From the NCBI GenBank assembly GCA_963575745.1, contig CAUYUJ010011492.1, positions 55,001-77,500 of the forward strand: a DNA stretch of 22,500 bases, written 5' to 3'. This DNA is from Prorocentrum cordatum. Its lineage: Eukaryota; Sar; Dinophyceae; Prorocentrales; Prorocentraceae. Position numbers and translations under genes: made by a program. The notes beneath the pieces were generated by a model, which saw only the letters and a program-made list of their open reading frames with translations, was not told where the DNA came from and did no database searches. This document shows positions 19,642 through 22,500 of the stretch, piece after piece (positions within the stretch are counted from its first letter, which is position 1; each line of letters starts with the position of its first letter).

Positions 19642-19795
19642 GTCGGGCGTGTCCCTCTACAGGAGGAATTTTCGAAAATAGTCGAAAAATAGTCAGGGGA
19701 CCGTTTTTTAAAATTATTTTTGAGCATTTATTATAGCACTATCTGAACTTTTTACTGTGTCGTCCCAAATCCGCCTGTAGGGGGACACGCCCGAC
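19642..19795 (+). mobile_element. MITE-like inverted-repeat element 2
   Basis: The 154-bp element has 22-bp terminal inverted repeats with one mismatch (19642-19663 and 19774-19795), beginning GTCGGGCGTGTCC and ending in CTACAGG. Internally AAAATAGTCGAAAAATAGTC precedes AGGGGACCGTTTTTT. The interior is much more AT-rich than its flanks and has no ORF. It is the best-preserved copy of the family. Confidence 0.8.
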
Positions 19796-19869
19796 TCAAC
19801 TGGACTCCGCGTCATCAATCCGCAGGCCTGGCGCCGGCCAGGCTCATCGAGCAAGCGTCGGGGCCCGCA

Positions 19870-20115
19870 GTAAGGGGCCAGACATTGGCAAAGGCATCAG
19901 ATCCTTTGGGTCCAGGTGGCTTGAAGAGGAAAGGGGGAGGACGAAGAGCCGAGCAGGAGGAGGAGGAGGAGGAGGACCATACGAGGATGCGGAGGATGAG
20001 GAGGACAAGAGGAGCGGAAGGTGGAGCTGGTCCCGGCGGGTCACGCGGGCGAGGCCAAATCGACAGCGTCTCGAGCCGCGTGTTCGATCTGGAGCGCAAG
20101 CTCGCAGTGGCGGAG
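19870..20115 (+). CDS. Possible low-complexity exon ending in a coiled-coil-like segment
   Basis: After an acceptor-like GGCCCGCAG the plus strand reads a charged low-complexity stretch (EEEEEE, then RMRRMRRTR), then IDSVSSRVFDLERKLAVAE, which has heptad-like spacing, then GAG followed by GTCAGC as a possible donor at 20116. The polypurine part is a DNA repeat that also occurs at 17322 and 20972. Only the last 20 codons look protein-like. It may be chance. Confidence 0.2.
19923..20030. repeat. Polypurine (GAG)n tract
   Basis: The plus strand is mostly G and A with few interruptions (CCATACGAGGATGCGGAGGA). It shares ACGAGGATGCGGAGGA with the tract at 17322-17450. Confidence 0.85.
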
Positions 20116-20449
20116 GTCAGCCAACCATCCTCTTCCCCCTCTGCATCCTTCTCCCTGCTCCGCCCTCGTTCAGGGCTTCATGACCTCTGCTGTACATTGG
20201 CTCGCGCTGGATCTTCCACGATTTCTTCAGGTAAGGCTGGATGCATCCAGATCCAAGGCGGTTCTCCTCGGCTTATGTTGTTTCACCCCTACATGTCGAT
20301 TGGACCAGAGTCGTCCCTGCCCCGTGAGAGCCACTGTCTCCTCGCCCTCTCGATGATCGATGCATCCGCCGGTTCGTTTCTTGGGAGGGCTTCGGAGTGC
20401 GCCCCCCCAGACCGTCGTAACAGCCTCCTTGATCGAGAGTGGCCTCGCG

Positions 20450-20580
20450 CGGATGTATTGGATCAGCGCAGGGCCTCCCTGGCGCCGCTGGCGCGCTCCG
20501 CGCGCCAGGGAGGGTGGTGGGGGGGGGCGGTCCAGTGCCGATCCAAGAGCTCCGCGAGGACCTACGCACGTGCATGCCGA
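20450..20580 (-). repeat. Dispersed hairpin-bearing repeat, instance 2
   Basis: On the minus strand this reads GCATGCACGTGCGTAGG, then CTCTTGGATCGGC, then a C-run and CCCTGGCGCGCGGAGCGCGCC. That is the same order as 7230-7305 on the plus strand. The outer CCTCCCTGGCGCC and GCGCCAGGGAGG also form inverted arms. Conceptual peptides of the two instances share a P-F/I-QE-V/L-R pattern. Confidence 0.5.
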
Positions 20581-20595
20581 ATTATGTAGACAGCT

Positions 20596-20798
20596 CTTCT
20601 TTCCTCGTGACCCCGAAGGGGGCAATCGTATTGCAAACGTATTGCGCCAGAGAATTGTATTGCATTGTATTGCAACTAATGTACTTGTGTAAACATTTCT
20701 TCTTTCCTCGTGGCCCAAAAGGGGCAATCGTATTGCCAATGGATTGCGCCAGAGAGTTGCATTGCACTGTATTGCAACTAATGTACTGCACGCGAACA
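20596..20798. repeat. Two-unit roughly 102-bp tandem duplication
   Basis: Units begin at CTTCTTTCCTCGTG at 20596 and 20699. Both contain GGGGCAATCGTATTGC, ATTGCGCCAGAGA and ATTGCAACTAATGTACT. ATTGC or GTATTG recurs several times per unit. The spacing is 103 bp at the start and 102 bp near the end because of one indel. Confidence 0.85.
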
Positions 20799-20938
20799 TC
20801 CAGCGATACATCTGCGCCCGGACATGCCTTGCGCGCCCCAAAGTGCAGCCCCACAAGACTATTGCACCAGATCTATTGCAGCACCCCCTTGCCGCTGGAC
20901 CCTCTTTTGGGTCAGCCAGGTTCTGCCTCCGCGAGTAT

Positions 20939-21055
20939 CCCTCCTCCTCTTTCTCATCTTCGCCCCCCGCTGGATGGAGGAGGAGGAGGAGGAGGAGAAG
21001 AAAAATGATATGAAGGAGGAGCAGGAGGAGGCGGAGGAGGAGGAGGAGGAAGATG
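20939..21055. repeat. Polypyrimidine block followed by polypurine (GAG)n block
   Basis: 20939-20968 is CT-rich on the plus strand and 20972-21055 is a GAG/GGA tract, so the two can pair as an imperfect hairpin or form a triplex. Confidence 0.8.
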
Positions 21056-21177
21056 ACCGCGACCCCCGAGCCTGCGCTGGCCCGCGGGCGGCCAAGGAGG
21101 AGCGCCGGGATGCCATCGACAAGGCCCGCGTCAGCGCCGGGATTTTGGCGCCGCTGCCTCGGAATCCTGGGGCTAGA

Positions 21178-21235
21178 TCGGGCATGTCAGGAATGTCCAA
21201 GAATAGTAGAAAAATAGCCTGGGGACGATTTTTAT
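21178..21235 (+). mobile_element. Truncated MITE-like element 3
   Basis: ATCGGGCATGTC is followed by AGGAATGTCC, AGAATAGTAGAAAAATAGCC and TGGGGACGATTTTT. This matches the left end and interior of element 2, except that the CCCCTACAGG part of the terminal repeat is missing. No right end is found before the GC-rich sequence resumes. Confidence 0.6.
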
Positions 21236-21388
21236 CCGTAAGGGCTTCGCCCCCTGCCGCCGGCCCCCTCTCTCGGAGAATGGGCCATGGAAGAGCTAAG
21301 TCATGAGGCCTTGGCGCTGTCGTGAAGCAGTATCGAAACTTCATGCGAAGCCGATTCGCAATCAGCAAAACCAACTGATCACAAGAGG

Positions 21389-21504
21389 GGTTACCACACC
21401 TGGCGATTGGTAAGACGTGTATGGTTTACGGGCTTGGTTACCACACCTTGCGATTAAAGGGCCGAGGGAGTTCTCGCAGTTTGGGTTACCACGCCTTGCG
21501 ATGG
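21389..21504. repeat. Three roughly 48-bp repeats (GGTTACCACACCTTGCGAT)
   Basis: Copies start at 21389, 21436 and 21484. The first 20 bases are well conserved and the rest is diverged. They lie directly upstream of the 73-bp satellite and are unrelated to it in sequence. Confidence 0.8.
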
Positions 21505-21517
21505 ATGTGCGTGAAGG

Positions 21518-22321
21518 GTGGCACCGAATTTCAGAAATGTGGCAAATCCCCTGTGTTTTTGGACCCTGACCCCGCGGATCTGCGTGAGGGGTGGCACCGA
21601 ATTTCAGAAATGTGGCAAATCCCATGTGTTTTTGGACCCTGACCCCGCGGATCTGCGTGAGGGGTGGCACCGAATTTCAGAAATGTGGCAAATCCCATGT
21701 GTTTTTGGACCCTGACCCCGCGGATCTGCGTGAGGGGTGGCACCGAATTTCAGAAATGTGGCAAATCCCATGTGTTTTTGGACCCTGACCCCGCGGATCT
21801 GCGTGAGGGGTGGCACCGAATTTCAGAAATGTGGCAAATCCCATGTGTTTTTGGACCCTGACCCCGCGGATCTGCGTGAGGGGTGGCACCGAATTTCAGA
21901 AATGTGGCAAATCCCATGTGTTTTTGGACCCTGACCCCGCGGATCTGCGTGAGGGGTGGCACCGAATTTCAGAAATGTGGCAAATCCCATGTGTTTTTGG
22001 ACCCTGACCCCGCGGATCTGCGTGAGGGGTGGCACCGAATTTCAGAAATGTGGCAAATCCCATGTGTTTTTGGACCCTGACCCCGCGGATCTGCGTGAGG
22101 GGTGGCACCGAATTTCAGAAATGTGGCAAATCCCATGTGTTTTTGGACCCTGACCCCGCGGATCTGCGTGAGGGGTGGCACCGAATTTCAGAAATGTGGC
22201 AAATCCCATGTGTTTTTGGACCCTGACCCCGCGGATCTGCGTGAAGGGGTGGCACCGAATTTCAGAAATGTGGCAAATCCCATGTGTTTTTGGACCCTGA
22301 CCCCGCGGATCTGCGTGAAGG
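21518..22321. repeat. 73-bp satellite, eleven units
   Basis: Units starting GTGGCACCGAATTTCAG occur at 21518, 21591, 21664, 21737, 21810, 21883, 21956, 22029, 22102, 22175 and 22249. Internal units appear identical. The first unit has CCCCTGTG where the others have CCCATGTG. The outermost junctions read GTGAAGGG rather than GTGAGGGG, and one unit has an extra base. Because 73 is not a multiple of three, all frames are visited and the 65-aa open frames are not genes. Confidence 0.97.
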
Positions 22322-22500
22322 GTGTCGATTTCGAGCCCCCCCAGCAATTCAGACAACGCGCCCAGGAGACGCTAAAAATCTGGTTTGGGCTTCCCCCCCC
22401 CCTCGCGCGGTCAATCAACTAGTTACAGTAACCAGCAAGAAGCAGAATTGTAACACTGGAAACTACAAGCTACAACTGGTACTGGAAACTGCGAACCCGC
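22322..22500. other. Unique sequence after the satellite
   Basis: No gene is seen. ACTGGAAACT recurs at about 22447 and 22480 near the end of the window. Confidence 0.5.

Noticed and set aside
21518-22321. CRISPR array, because of regular identical repeats.
   Set aside because: The 73-bp units are contiguous with no unique spacers, in a eukaryotic context. It is a tandem satellite.

Overview
The window looks like nuclear DNA of a large, repeat-rich eukaryotic genome, most likely a dinoflagellate. Three things point that way. There is a short secreted Cys-rich ORF of a type I recognise from dinoflagellate gene sets. There is a decayed endonuclease fragment of a non-LTR retrotransposon. The plausible exons end preferentially in G or C, are separated by repeats, and show no bacterial-style operon, ribosome binding sites or close gene packing. 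I see no rRNA, tRNA, CRISPR, phage or plasmid feature. The lineage call is inference from memory of protein families, not a database result.

Layout. 1-275 holds a frameshifted EEP endonuclease relic. 276-5107 is mostly GC-rich sequence with microsatellites and no gene I can name, apart from a short basic minus-strand ORF and a degenerate minisatellite. 5108-7238 and 8836-10752 are two nearly identical direct copies of one segment. Each holds a 139-aa secreted-protein ORF, a 100-bp block bounded by 16-bp direct repeats, a cluster of ATCGGCGAT palindromes (one perfect over 30 bp), and a 90-bp tandem array with five units in copy 1 and three in copy 2. The 1.6 kb between the copies holds a C-poor GGTGGGGACAGT minisatellite bracketed by inverted copies of a unit carrying GGTTCGAACC. 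10753-17000 is moderate-GC sequence with microsatellites and no identifiable gene.

From 17.0 kb on there is a long GT tract and several GAG-type polypurine tracts. On the minus strand, 17.99-19.36 kb carries codon-biased blocks that look like exons of one unidentified gene built from diverged repeats. Three short related elements lie at 18735-18875, 19642-19795 and 21178-21235. Two have 19-22 bp terminal inverted repeats and all share a core with TAG and GGGGAC motifs, a MITE-like or introner-like family. 20596-20798 is a roughly 102-bp tandem duplication, and 21518-22321 is an 11-unit, 73-bp satellite.

Few functional links between genes can be drawn. The only complete, credible protein is the duplicated secreted one. 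The main story is structural: recent segmental duplication, tandem-array turnover and a small family of inverted-repeat elements beside a coding block.
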